Part shown: one piece after another, positions 8,439 through 16,815 of the stretch | Layout: each line of letters opens with the position of its first letter | Position numbering within the stretch: position 1 is the stretch's first letter | DNA from: an archaeon | GTDB lineage: Archaea > Micrarchaeota > Micrarchaeia > CAILAH01 | Direction of reading: 5' to 3' | Assembly: GCA_024274875.1 (NCBI GenBank) | Contig: JAJSAH010000005.1 | Location: 1-33,077, forward strand | DNA length: 33,077 nt | The notes under the pieces: model-generated | The model's input: only the letters and a program-made list of their open reading frames with translations | Told to the model about the DNA's origin: nothing | The model's database searches: none | Translations under genes and position numbers: made by a program

Positions 8439-9058
8439 GAAGGATAGTTTTTCCTGGCGAGCTGTTATCCGATAAGAGGATAACCTCTCGCGGCATATAT
8501 GTTGAAAATGGCAAGAGTTATGCCGCGCTGATTGGCTTTTATGATGATGAGAAAGAGGTTTTCATACCTTTAGAGGGAGCATATGAACCAAATGTTGGCG
8601 ATTTGCTGATAGGCATTGTCTCGGATGTGAAGCCGAACGGGTATGTTATAGAGGTTGGCCTGCCAAGCGATACATTCATGTCAGCTCGCGATTTCAGGGA
8701 ACCGCTGGGTATGGGCGAAATAATTGTGGCAAAAGTTAAATCAGTGAGTGAAACTCGAAGCATATCATTGGCTGATCCAGCAGTTCTCAAAGGAGGGAAT
8801 ATAATCAAGATTTCATCTGTGAAAATACCGCGTGTGATAGGCAAGAAAGGTTCTATGTTATCGCAAATTAAAGACGCAACGAAATCTAAAATCATTGTTG
8901 GAAAGAATGGATGGATATGGATAAAAGGTGGAAATGAGTATCTTGCGACAAAAGCGATTTTGAAGATTGAAAAGGAGGCGCATACAAGCGGTCTCACGGA
9001 TAAGATCGGCGAGTTTTTGAAAAATAATGAAAATGGTGATGAACATGTCGGGCAATGA
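8435..9058 (+). CDS. rrp4: Exosome complex RNA-binding subunit Rrp4
   Basis: S1-like region followed by KH-type region (VPRVIGKKGSMLSQIKDATKSKIIVGKNGWIWIKG). Confidence 0.93.
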   Translation: MRRIVFPGELLSDKRITSRGIYVENGKSYAALIGFYDDEKEVFIPLEGAYEPNVGDLLIGIVSDVKPNGYVIEVGLPSDTFMSARDFREPLGMGEIIVAKVKSVSETRSISLADPAVLKGGNIIKISSVKIPRVIGKKGSMLSQIKDATKSKIIVGKNGWIWIKGGNEYLATKAILKIEKEAHTSGLTDKIGEFLKNNENGDEHVGQ

Positions 9059-9776
9059 AAACATAAAGTTGATTGTAGATGGCAAACGTCTTGATGGCCG
9101 CGAACTCGATGAGATGAGGCCATTGAAGATTACTGCGGGATTGCTTAACAAAGCAGATGGTTCGGCTTTAGTTGAGTGGGGCGGAAATAAAATACTTGCA
9201 GCAGTTTACGGGCCTGTGGAGTGCTTTCCTAGACATGAGAGCAATCCGTATAAGGCAAAGTTGAGCTGCAGGTATCTTATGTCTCCGTTCGCATCAAAGG
9301 ATGAGCATGGAAGGGCAGGACCTAATAGAAGGTCTATCGAGCTGTCTATGGTGCTTGGGAAAGCGTTGGAGAATGTAGTGATGCTTGAAAAATACCCGCG
9401 CGCGATGATTGAGGTGTTCATAGAGGTGTTGCAGGCATCTGGCGGGACGAGGTGCGCAAGCCTTGTTGCTGCATCAGTGGCGCTTGCTAATGCAGGAATC
9501 CCTATGAAAGATCTTCCGGTGGCAGTCGCTGCAGGAAAGATTGATGGAAAGGTATGTTTAGATTGTTCGAAAGATGAGGATAATTTTGGGCAGGCAGATG
9601 TGCCGATTGCGCTTGCGCCTAGGAACAATGACATACTGCTTCTGCAGATGGATGGATTGATGACTAAAGATGAGTTCTTTAAGGCGCTGGATTATATTGA
9701 GAAATCGGCGCCGGAAATACACAGGCTTGAAGTTGAGGCGCTTAGAAAAGCATATGAAGAAACTGATGCGCAGTAG
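9045..9776 (+). CDS. rrp41: Exosome complex exonuclease subunit Rrp41
   Basis: RNase PH family: DGRELDEMRPLKI, LVEWGGNKILAAVYGP, QADVPIALAPRNNDILLLQMDG. Track start is 9027; ATG at 9045 reduces overlap with rrp4. Confidence 0.95.
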   Translation: MSGNENIKLIVDGKRLDGRELDEMRPLKITAGLLNKADGSALVEWGGNKILAAVYGPVECFPRHESNPYKAKLSCRYLMSPFASKDEHGRAGPNRRSIELSMVLGKALENVVMLEKYPRAMIEVFIEVLQASGGTRCASLVAASVALANAGIPMKDLPVAVAAGKIDGKVCLDCSKDEDNFGQADVPIALAPRNNDILLLQMDGLMTKDEFFKALDYIEKSAPEIHRLEVEALRKAYEETDAQ

Positions 9777-9784
9777 GTGATGTT

Positions 9785-10558
9785 ATGGTTGAAGTAATGG
9801 ATGAAATAAAAAAATCATATGTTAAACTTTTGCTCAATAACGGGGAACGCGCGGATAAGAGAGGGTTCTTTGATTACAGAACCATAGAGTCGAATAAGGG
9901 TGCAATACAGACTTCTGATGGGTCTGCATGGGTCAAAATAGGCGATACGCAGGTGATTGCATCAGTTAAGTTCGATGTGGTTACTCCCTTTTCGGATAGG
10001 CCTGAAGAAGGGGTTCTTTCAACAAGCGCTGAGTTATTGCCTATGGCGTCTCCTACTTTTGAGCCAGGACCTCCCAGCGAGGAAGCAATAGAGCTTGCGC
10101 GGGTTGTCGACCGCGCGATAAGAAGCGCTGAGATAATAGACATGAAAGGCCTTTTCATAGAACCTGAAAAAGTATATGGCATTTACATTGATCTGTATGT
10201 GCTTGATTACGATGGCAATTATATGGATGCTGCATCATTAGCCGCGATGGCTGCGTTGAGAAACGCCAAGGTTCCTGCGTACAGAGATGGAACTTTGGTG
10301 AGAGATGGCACTGAAAAACCGTTGGAACTGAAAGGTGATGCGCTTGAGTTTACATTTGTGAAAATTGGCGGTCATATACTGCTTGATCCGTCTTTAGATG
10401 AAGAGCATTCTGCTGATGCTCGGCTCACTATAGGTATTTGCGGCGATAAGATTTGTTCTATGCAAAAGAACGGGCGCGGCGCGCTCAAACGCTATGAAGT
10501 CGAGAAAATGGTTGATGTGTCTTTGCAGAAATATAATGAGATGAAAAAGCACCTATGA
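9785..10558 (+). CDS. rrp42: Exosome complex subunit Rrp42
   Basis: RNase PH family: GERADKRGFFDYRTIESNKGAIQTSDGSAWVKIGDTQVIASVKFDV; follows rrp41. Confidence 0.95.
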   Translation: MVEVMDEIKKSYVKLLLNNGERADKRGFFDYRTIESNKGAIQTSDGSAWVKIGDTQVIASVKFDVVTPFSDRPEEGVLSTSAELLPMASPTFEPGPPSEEAIELARVVDRAIRSAEIIDMKGLFIEPEKVYGIYIDLYVLDYDGNYMDAASLAAMAALRNAKVPAYRDGTLVRDGTEKPLELKGDALEFTFVKIGGHILLDPSLDEEHSADARLTIGICGDKICSMQKNGRGALKRYEVEKMVDVSLQKYNEMKKHL

Positions 10559-10565
10559 AAAAAAG

Positions 10566-10575
10566 CTTTTATATT
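10566..10575 (+). promoter_or_regulatory. Putative internal TATA box upstream of eL43
   Basis: aaaaaaagCTTTTATATTattt lies about 40 nt upstream of the eL43 ATG (10610), in the only sizable gap of the superoperon. Confidence 0.5.
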
Positions 10576-10609
10576 ATTTGTTTTTTAATATGTGAGAGTT
10601 GGTGTTAAT

Positions 10610-10936
10610 ATGGTAAAGTTTAATGTTCGCGGAGGTTCAAAGCACAGAAAGGCGTATAAGAAAATCATGGCTGCGAAGAATGCCAAATATGAATGTCCTG
10701 CATGTTCGAAATCTTCCATAAGGAGAAGTTCAGCAGGGGTTTGGGTGTGCAGGTCATGCGGTGCTAAATTCGCTGGTGGCGCATATTCGCTTACTACTCC
10801 TGCAGGAAAGCTTGCGATGCGTTTGATCTCGGATCTTCAAAAATCCGGCAAAGTTCAAGAGAAGGTCGAGGTTATAGAGAAAGAAATTGAGCAGGCAACC
10901 GAAATTGAGAATGAGCCAGAAGAGGAAGAGGTGTGA
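10610..10936 (+). CDS. rpl37ae: Ribosomal protein eL43 (L37Ae)
   Basis: GGSKHRKAYKKIMAAKNAKYECPACSKSSIRRSSAGVWVCRSCGAKFAGGAYSLTTPAGK with Cys4 zinc ribbon. Track start 10592; ATG at 10610 follows GGTG. Confidence 0.95.
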   Translation: MVKFNVRGGSKHRKAYKKIMAAKNAKYECPACSKSSIRRSSAGVWVCRSCGAKFAGGAYSLTTPAGKLAMRLISDLQKSGKVQEKVEVIEKEIEQATEIENEPEEEEV

Positions 10937-10942
10937 TTGCAT

Positions 10943-11074
10943 ATGTACAGATGCGTAAACTGCAATAATATAATAGAGAAAATGGATCCTAATTATGTGA
11001 GATGCCCTTACTGCGCGTCGCGCATAGTGTTCAAATCGAGACCGCCTGTGGCGAGAGAAGTCAGCACTGATTGA
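10943..11074 (+). CDS. rpoP: DNA-directed RNA polymerase subunit Rpo12 (RpoP/Rpc10)
   Basis: Not in ORF track (43 aa): MYRCVNCNNIIEKMDPNYVRCPYCASRIVFKSRPPVAREVSTD. CX2C...CPYC ribbon and the SRIVFKSRPPVAREV tail are characteristic; expected position between eL43 and Brix. Confidence 0.93.
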   Translation: MYRCVNCNNIIEKMDPNYVRCPYCASRIVFKSRPPVAREVSTD

Positions 11075-11075
11075 T

Positions 11076-11522
11076 ATGTGCTACATCACAACAAGCCGCA
11101 AAGCAGGCCCCATTACCAGAAGGCTTGCGAGAGCTTTGTCTAATTTATTCGGCTGTTATTATAACAACAGAGGAAAAAAGAGTTTTAATTCTGTGTTGCG
11201 CGATGCAGAGGATAGAGGCATGCGCAAAGTAGTATTTGTGCATGAATATCATGCGAATCCAAGAATCATAAAAGCAGTTCGCATAAACGGGAATGAGTGG
11301 AGTGAAATCGGAGAAGTGAGGTTTAACTGCGTTAAGGTTGAACGGATGACTCGGAGAGCAAAACCGAATGATGTCGCTGTAAATGCAATGCATAGAGATT
11401 TTATTAGAATATTCAACTTGCGCAAAAAGGGAATTTATGTGCGCAGTCATGCAACATTTAGCAGGAATCTAATAATTGTTCTCCTTAATGGCGTTGAAAA
11501 AGTTGTTTTAAAATTAGTTTGA
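11076..11522 (+). CDS. Brix-domain (Imp4-like) rRNA biogenesis protein
   Basis: ITTSRKAGPITRRLARALSNLF...RGKKSFNSVLRDAEDRGMRKVVFVHEYHANPRIIKAVRI; conserved superoperon position. Confidence 0.85.
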   Translation: MCYITTSRKAGPITRRLARALSNLFGCYYNNRGKKSFNSVLRDAEDRGMRKVVFVHEYHANPRIIKAVRINGNEWSEIGEVRFNCVKVERMTRRAKPNDVAVNAMHRDFIRIFNLRKKGIYVRSHATFSRNLIIVLLNGVEKVVLKLV

Positions 11523-11523
11523 T

Positions 11524-12288
11524 TTATACATAATCGGTTCTATTTCTCCCATTATCATTATTATTCTCTTGTTCCGTTTGCTCTTTATCTGCCGTCTTAT
11601 CTATTTTATTCTCTATATCTTCACTCGCTTCATCAATCTCCTCCTCGTTTTGCCCATTAACTCTAACGCTATTTAGATTCTCTTTAAGGTAATCGAGTAA
11701 GAGGTGTAACGAATCAGCAAGGTTATAGTATGCATTGATTGCGTATTTTGCGAGTTTTGATATAGAATATGCAAGCGCAGTCGCTGCGCCTACATATACA
11801 ATATCAGAAACGCAGTTTACTGCGCCGTGCAGTGCATCACTAGTGTTTTTAGGCAGGTTCATAAATAGATTGTATGCGCTTGCACTGACCGACACAAGCG
11901 CAGGTATGGAGAATGTTGCGCAGATCGTAGCGGCAAATTTCCCAATCTTTTCAACACCGATGGCTTTTGGTTCGTATATCTCAACTCCCGCAATTTCTTT
12001 TTTTAGGATATGTTCGTCGAACGCTTCAACACCGCGCTTGATTATAAATGCAGATGCAATTCCCGTGAAAGTAAGGTATGGATGCTCCACAATGTTGATC
12101 AACGCGTCTTTGTTCATGCTGAGAAATTTTGAGCCAGCGTTATAAAAATCCTGCGAGTTATAACCATAACTCAGCATCTTGCCAGCTTCAACAAGTAATA
12201 AAGAGGACAGCATCGCTTTGCCCAAAGGAGTCTTCTTGCGGGATGCGCTCACCTCCCTATTTCCTGATTCAGCGGATTTCTGTGCCAT
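11524..12288 (-). CDS. Multi-pass membrane protein of unknown function
   Basis: Several hydrophobic helices, basic N-terminus, acidic Glu/Asn-rich C-terminus; no recognised family. Confidence 0.6.
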   Translation of the reverse strand: MAQKSAESGNREVSASRKKTPLGKAMLSSLLLVEAGKMLSYGYNSQDFYNAGSKFLSMNKDALINIVEHPYLTFTGIASAFIIKRGVEAFDEHILKKEIAGVEIYEPKAIGVEKIGKFAATICATFSIPALVSVSASAYNLFMNLPKNTSDALHGAVNCVSDIVYVGAATALAYSISKLAKYAINAYYNLADSLHLLLDYLKENLNSVRVNGQNEEEIDEASEDIENKIDKTADKEQTEQENNNDNGRNRTDYV

Positions 12289-12313
12289 GGATATATTGCA
12301 TTAGATATGTTAT

Positions 12314-12502
12314 TTAAATATTTCGCTTATCTCTTGCAAGCATGTCTATGCTAATCTTGATCCCTTTTAAGTGCAGTATATTATACAATGAAAACAATAG
12401 CACTGAAACGAGAAAATACGCAATTCTGATAGATTGGGATGGCTCTATAACCATCAGGCACATGAAAACTAAAATAAGGAATGCAATGATGAGATGTATC
12501 AT
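12314..12502 (-). CDS. Small two-TM membrane protein
   Basis: 62 aa with two hydrophobic segments; its ATG directly abuts the stop of the eL41 ORF. Confidence 0.5.
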   Translation of the reverse strand: MIHLIIAFLILVFMCLMVIEPSQSIRIAYFLVSVLLFSLYNILHLKGIKISIDMLARDKRNI

Positions 12503-12616
12503 CTAAAGCTCCCCTACTCTGCGCTTAATCTTCCTTTTCATTCGTTTCCTTCTTTTTTTAAGCCATTTCCATCGCATTCTTCCCTTTTTCTTCCATTTCC
12601 TTGGTATTGCTCCCAA
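12503..12616 (-). CDS. rpl41e: Ribosomal protein eL41
   Basis: Not in ORF track. Minus-strand frame from TTG at 12616 reads MGAIPRKWKKKGRMRWKWLKKRRKRMKRKIKRRVGEL-stop. RWKKKGRMRWKW plus a Lys/Arg helix is the archaeal L41e pattern. Confidence 0.85.
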   Translation of the reverse strand: MGAIPRKWKKKGRMRWKWLKKRRKRMKRKIKRRVGEL

Positions 12617-12667
12617 ACAATTACACCTCTCTGCATAATCGGATGCACTCTTTAAGACGGAAACAAT

Positions 12668-13225
12668 TTAAAACTTAACCTTAACTGCCTCTCTCTCTTC
12701 ACCTTCTGCCCTGAAAAACTGCTCCTGCTTGAACCCTAATAATGAAGCAATCAAGTTGCCTGGGAACATCTGCACTGAATTGTTGAAATCATACACAGAA
12801 TCATTGTAAAACTGCCTTGCATAAGCAATCTTATCTTCAACTTCTTTCAGCTGGTTTTGAAGGTTAATAAAGTTCTGATTTGCTTTCAGTTCAGGGTATG
12901 CTTCAGCAACGGCAAACAAACTCTTCAACGCACCGGCAAGCATATTGTCAGCTTTTGCAAGGTCGGCTGGACCTTTTGCCTGCATCATTGCAGCTCGCGC
13001 CTTTGTAACATTTTCAAACACCGATTTTTCGTGTTTTGCATATCCCTTAACCGTCTCGACGAGGTTAGGTATCAAGTCAAATCTTTTTTTGAGTTGGACA
13101 TCAACCTGTGCCCAAGCAGTGCGCACTCTATTTCTCTTCACAATAAAGCTATTATAGTATGATATGATAGCTGCAACCAATCCTAAAGCGATCAATCCAA
13201 TAACCAGCAGAATTATTTCAAGCAT
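12668..13225 (-). CDS. lemA: LemA family protein
   Basis: N-terminal [76 protein letters not shown]. Confidence 0.96.
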   Translation of the reverse strand: MLEIILLVIGLIALGLVAAIISYYNSFIVKRNRVRTAWAQVDVQLKKRFDLIPNLVETVKGYAKHEKSVFENVTKARAAMMQAKGPADLAKADNMLAGALKSLFAVAEAYPELKANQNFINLQNQLKEVEDKIAYARQFYNDSVYDFNNSVQMFPGNLIASLLGFKQEQFFRAEGEEREAVKVKF

Positions 13226-13286
13226 TCACTCACCAATATAAAATTAGGAAATAACTTTTAAAAACATATAATGAGAATATCCTGCG

Positions 13287-13541
13287 ATGGCAGATGAGGA
13301 TGAAATAAATTTGGCGATTGCTGAATTCATATCAACATACAAGGGAGAGATCGATGCGGTTATAACGCAGTTTGGAAGGAGAGGGTTCACAGTAAAGTTC
13401 AGCGGCGCAGTGTGCAAGAATTGCGGGCCGGAGGATTATATACAGGGGCTTTCGTACTTACTCAAGCTCAAAGGGATTGATGTTAAGCTCGTTAATTATA
13501 AAGAAGATAACGGCGCATACTTAGCTGAGTATGCGTTCTGA
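13287..13541 (+). CDS. Small conserved-looking protein of unknown function (84 aa)
   Basis: Compact ORF with TATA-like ctttta/aaaa at about 13255-13263, roughly 27 nt upstream of the ATG (leaderless geometry). Confidence 0.6.
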   Translation: MADEDEINLAIAEFISTYKGEIDAVITQFGRRGFTVKFSGAVCKNCGPEDYIQGLSYLLKLKGIDVKLVNYKEDNGAYLAEYAF

Positions 13542-13543
13542 AG

Positions 13544-14956
13544 TTAAAACCCAAAATTAATTATGTTTATTCCTTTTATGCCGGTTTTCTCAACCAACCT
13601 GTTCAATGATTCTTTGTTCCTGTGCGTGAATTTCATTTGACTACGGACTTTGCTTGGATCAAGATAACCCCATCGTTTAAGCGCTGCTTTTAATTCCTTA
13701 TGCGTTTTTGCGTATTTTGGCAGAGGTATGCCTTTGCTGATTGCTTCCGCTGCTTGAAGCATAGATTTTGCGCCTGCGCGAGTGCCTCCAGGATGACCGT
13801 GAACACCGCCGCCAGCTTGCATAATCACATCTCTACCATGCACAGCAGCAACCCCATCGCATAAGCCCGCATTCAGACCGCCCGATGCTACGGGAAACAC
13901 GGTCTTTATCTTCTTATTCCATTCGTAATCAAGCTTTCCCATATAATACATGCCCTTAATTTTTTGCTCATAGATGATATCGCGCAAAAATCTTACATGA
14001 ACTGGAGAACCTTCCATCTTGCCAACTCCAGTTCCAACATGCAATTCATCAACTCCAAACAACCTATAGAATTTCTCAAATATGCCGAATGAAATTCCAT
14101 AATTGCCTCTTTCAAGAGCGCCGTATCCTGCCCTATGCGCGTGTATGAACATTTTCCTTCTCTTTAATTCATCTATGACATCCTGCAACGCGCCGAATCC
14201 TATTATGTAAACATCGATCATTGCCATTACCCAGCCGTGATCGTGCAAGTAATCTATCCTGTCCATCATATCGCATAATCTTGCGGTGATATTTGGAGAG
14301 TACAGAACCTTTCTTCCAGTGCGCTTCTCAACTCTATCTATGATTTTAAGCATTTCATTTACTCTCTGTTTAAACCTGCAGAATTTTTGGTCGACAAGGT
14401 TCTCATCGTCTTTCACGAAATCTATGCCTCCCATATATGATTCATACGCAACCTTTGCAAACTGCTTTGGGTTCAGCCCAACTTTTGGTTTTACTATTGT
14501 CCCAACATGAGGTCTTCGAGATTTAAGCGTACCAACATACTTTCTTAAACCCTCCATGCCGTGCAAAGGACCTTCAAATTTTGATTGAAACCTGCGCGGA
14601 AAAGTTATATCTAAAATTCGCATCTCATACAGCTCTTTAAGACCGAACAGATTTCCAAATACTGATGCGCTTAATTGAAGGACATTCTCAATTTCAAAAT
14701 GTTCAAGGGGATATGCAATGTATATGAACCCTGCGTTTTCCGCAATCTTATCAATCCTGAACACACGCGCGCGCAATTTCCAGACTTCCTTGTTCAAAGT
14801 TTTAAGCTTGGTCCAAGTGCCTATGCTTGATTCAGCCGCAATTGCTTCAGCAATCTTTTCAATCCTTTCCCTGCCACGCGCCCAAATGAGCATAATAATA
14901 TCATTTCTTGCGGGAGAATATTTTTCATCTAGGTATGAATAACCTCCGTACGCCAT
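13544..14956 (-). CDS. rbcL: RuBisCO large-chain, form III-like
   Basis: ESSIGTWTKL, GTIVKPKVGL, GGIDFVKDDEN (carbamylation-Lys motif), GVGKMEG (loop 6 Lys), SGGLNAGL, GGGVHGHPGGTRAGAKS. Track start 15028; ATG at 14956 (MAYGGYSYLDEKYSPARNDIIML) is more consistent. Confidence 0.93.
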   Translation of the reverse strand: MAYGGYSYLDEKYSPARNDIIMLIWARGRERIEKIAEAIAAESSIGTWTKLKTLNKEVWKLRARVFRIDKIAENAGFIYIAYPLEHFEIENVLQLSASVFGNLFGLKELYEMRILDITFPRRFQSKFEGPLHGMEGLRKYVGTLKSRRPHVGTIVKPKVGLNPKQFAKVAYESYMGGIDFVKDDENLVDQKFCRFKQRVNEMLKIIDRVEKRTGRKVLYSPNITARLCDMMDRIDYLHDHGWVMAMIDVYIIGFGALQDVIDELKRRKMFIHAHRAGYGALERGNYGISFGIFEKFYRLFGVDELHVGTGVGKMEGSPVHVRFLRDIIYEQKIKGMYYMGKLDYEWNKKIKTVFPVASGGLNAGLCDGVAAVHGRDVIMQAGGGVHGHPGGTRAGAKSMLQAAEAISKGIPLPKYAKTHKELKAALKRWGYLDPSKVRSQMKFTHRNKESLNRLVEKTGIKGINIINFGF

Positions 14957-14994
14957 AAAATGCACCAAGCATAAGTCCGCAACAAGATTTATAT

Positions 14995-15135
14995 TTATAT
15001 GTTCCTTCCTCTCATGCATCTCACGCAAATTCCATCAACTTGATCGTTCACGCATGTTGGCAAACCGCATATTTTGCAGGTTATGCAAGGTTTGCATACC
15101 TTGCCGCACACATGGCATATGCCGGCTTTTTCCAT
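14995..15135 (-). CDS. Small Cys-rich zinc-binding protein
   Basis: MEKAGICHVCGKVCKPCITCKICGLPTCVNDQVDGICVRCMRGRNI (46 aa, multiple CX2C); lies between the AAA-wHTH and RuBisCO genes on the same strand. Confidence 0.6.
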   Translation of the reverse strand: MEKAGICHVCGKVCKPCITCKICGLPTCVNDQVDGICVRCMRGRNI

Positions 15136-15145
15136 ATTCACACCA

Positions 15146-16225
15146 TCACTCCTTTGCAAATAGCAATCTCCATTTCTTAGTGAGAACATATTTGTAAGGT
15201 CTGTTGAGCGTCCGCGTGCATACTGGATTCCTAAGGCCTTTCCTAAACATCATGTCTGCATCGGTTTGCAGCATAAGCCTGCCAATCTCTTTAGTTATGC
15301 TGCCGTATGATATGCTCAACTCTTCAGCAAGCTGTTTGGCGCTTTTCGGAGAAATAAGCGATTGTATGATTCTGCGCTGGTTGTCTGATAAATTCTTATA
15401 AATTCGTTCAATGTTTTCATCATTGTGTTCAGCAACAGGTTTCCCAGCAAGGAATATTTCAAGGTCTGATTTAGTAATCTCCCTGTCAAGTTTTTCATCA
15501 ACATAGTACATCGCAGCGTTTTGACAGTTGATGAGCACTTCCCTAGGAATGTTGCCGGAAAGGCTGGCTATGTATTCAAGCGTTTCATCGGCAAATGGGT
15601 ATGTCCCCTTGCCGCCGCTGTTCTCAATTCTTTCCCTAATCATATTAATCAAATCATCTTTCAGCGGGATAGGAAATGCAATCTCCCTGGCAACTCTACC
15701 TTCCCTAAATGAGTCCTTGTAGATTTCATAACTTGATAGCGGGTTAATGCTGGTCGATACTATTGAAGAGTTAGTATTGTCTTTTATTGTGGCAAGCAGG
15801 CTTGCAATGCCATCATCTTTTAATAAGCCTGCCTCATCTATCAGCAGCACTAAATGGCGGTTGCCTAAAAACGATGAAATCTTGTCCGCGAGCGTTTTGT
15901 CACCTCGGAACATCTGCTTAAATTTTCCAAGCAGGCCACCTTCTGCAGCCAATCTCCTATTGAGCAATGTTAAAAATTCATTTTTTGAACCAATTTCCCT
16001 AAAATCTGCAAACACACATACATATTTGTTCTTAGGAAGGTTGGCGCTTAAATAATGCAGGAGAGAGGTTTTACCCATGCCGGCAATGCCGTATGCGCTT
16101 ACAACTGATCCTGATTCAACATACTTCACTAACTCGTCTGCAAGCTGCTTAAAAACAAAAAAATCGGCGCTAGGCCGGTAATCGAAGGGATTGCTTCGCC
16201 AGCCTAGCGTGTGGTACCATGGCAT
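15146..16225 (-). CDS. AAA ATPase (Orc1/ExeA-like) with C-terminal winged-helix region
   Basis: Walker A GIAGMGKTSLLHYL, Walker B LVLLIDEAGLL, C-terminal LSDNQRRIIQSLISPKSAKQLAEELSISYGSITKEIGRLM wHTH-like. Track start 16243 is TTG; ATG at 16225 (MPWYHTLGWRSNPF) preferred. Confidence 0.8.
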   Translation of the reverse strand: MPWYHTLGWRSNPFDYRPSADFFVFKQLADELVKYVESGSVVSAYGIAGMGKTSLLHYLSANLPKNKYVCVFADFREIGSKNEFLTLLNRRLAAEGGLLGKFKQMFRGDKTLADKISSFLGNRHLVLLIDEAGLLKDDGIASLLATIKDNTNSSIVSTSINPLSSYEIYKDSFREGRVAREIAFPIPLKDDLINMIRERIENSGGKGTYPFADETLEYIASLSGNIPREVLINCQNAAMYYVDEKLDREITKSDLEIFLAGKPVAEHNDENIERIYKNLSDNQRRIIQSLISPKSAKQLAEELSISYGSITKEIGRLMLQTDADMMFRKGLRNPVCTRTLNRPYKYVLTKKWRLLFAKE

Positions 16226-16239
16226 ACAAGATCTACCCT

Positions 16240-16392
16240 TCAAAACATTGCGGGGATAGTATCAATGGCTTTTTTCTTAACGCGCTTATGCACTCTTATG
16301 ATTACATCTGCACCTTTGCCCTCTAACTCTACATCCATATCTTCTGAAAACTTCTTTGCAAGCTCCTTATAGCGCATCCGCCCAACACCCAT
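16240..16392 (-). CDS. Small basic protein of unknown function (50 aa)
   Basis: Not in ORF track. Minus-strand ATG at 16392: MGVGRMRYKELAKKFSEDMDVELEGKGADVIIRVHKRVKKKAIDTIPAMF-stop; 14 nt upstream of the AAA ATPase ATG. Confidence 0.55.
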   Translation of the reverse strand: MGVGRMRYKELAKKFSEDMDVELEGKGADVIIRVHKRVKKKAIDTIPAMF

Positions 16393-16402
16393 TTACATAA
16401 CC

Positions 16403-16453
16403 TCGACAAATATATATGCGTAAATATTTATAAATCTATCTTTGATTTGTCGA
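16403..16453. promoter_or_regulatory. 9-bp perfect inverted repeat flanking a TATA-like promoter
   Basis: TCGACAAAT at 16403-16411 and ATTTGTCGA at 16445-16453 flank AAATATTTATAAATC. Confidence 0.5.
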
Positions 16454-16538
16454 ACTATACTGGAAATTCTGGAAATGCACCTCCGAAACTGCAATATATT
16501 ATTAATGAGATTTTGTACTGGCGTGCAGGAGTGGTTAG

Positions 16539-16808
16539 ATGATAGAGGATGAGATAATTCATTGGTGGAAAGATGATAATGGAGAACCGCATCGAACAAT
16601 ATTGAGTTTAGAAAGCGAGGATCCGCAGGTATACAACAGTTTTCCAAAAGACGGAAAAGTGATAGTGCGTTTGGTTAACACTGTAGGCTCTCAAGCAATA
16701 AAATTAAGCCCTGATGAAGCGTTGCGCGTAAGCACACAGCTGCTTAGCATTTCAAAAGAACTGCTGAATAAGAAGAGAAATTTATGGAAGAGAGTTGATG
16801 CAGATTAA
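16539..16808 (+). CDS. Small protein of unknown function (89 aa)
   Basis: GGAG-like RBS (gcaggagtgg) upstream, good coding character; no recognised family. Confidence 0.6.
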   Translation: MIEDEIIHWWKDDNGEPHRTILSLESEDPQVYNSFPKDGKVIVRLVNTVGSQAIKLSPDEALRVSTQLLSISKELLNKKRNLWKRVDAD

Positions 16809-16815
16809 GATTAAG

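Noticed and set aside
8466-8486. Inverted repeat GTTATCC-gataaga-GGATAAC
   Set aside because: Perfect 7-bp arms but inside the rrp4 coding frame encoding conserved-looking residues; likely chance.
8539-9123. 194-aa minus-strand ORF
   Set aside because: Antisense to rrp4/rrp41; Ser/Phe/Pro-rich shadow translation.
11033-11045. gttcaaatcgagacc, resembling a tRNA T-loop
   Set aside because: Lies inside the Rpo12 coding sequence; no acceptor or anticodon stems could be built. No convincing tRNA or rRNA was seen anywhere in the window.
16393-16647. 84-aa minus-strand ORF
   Set aside because: Antisense to the 16539-16808 gene and across the promoter region; the real minus-strand gene begins at 16392.
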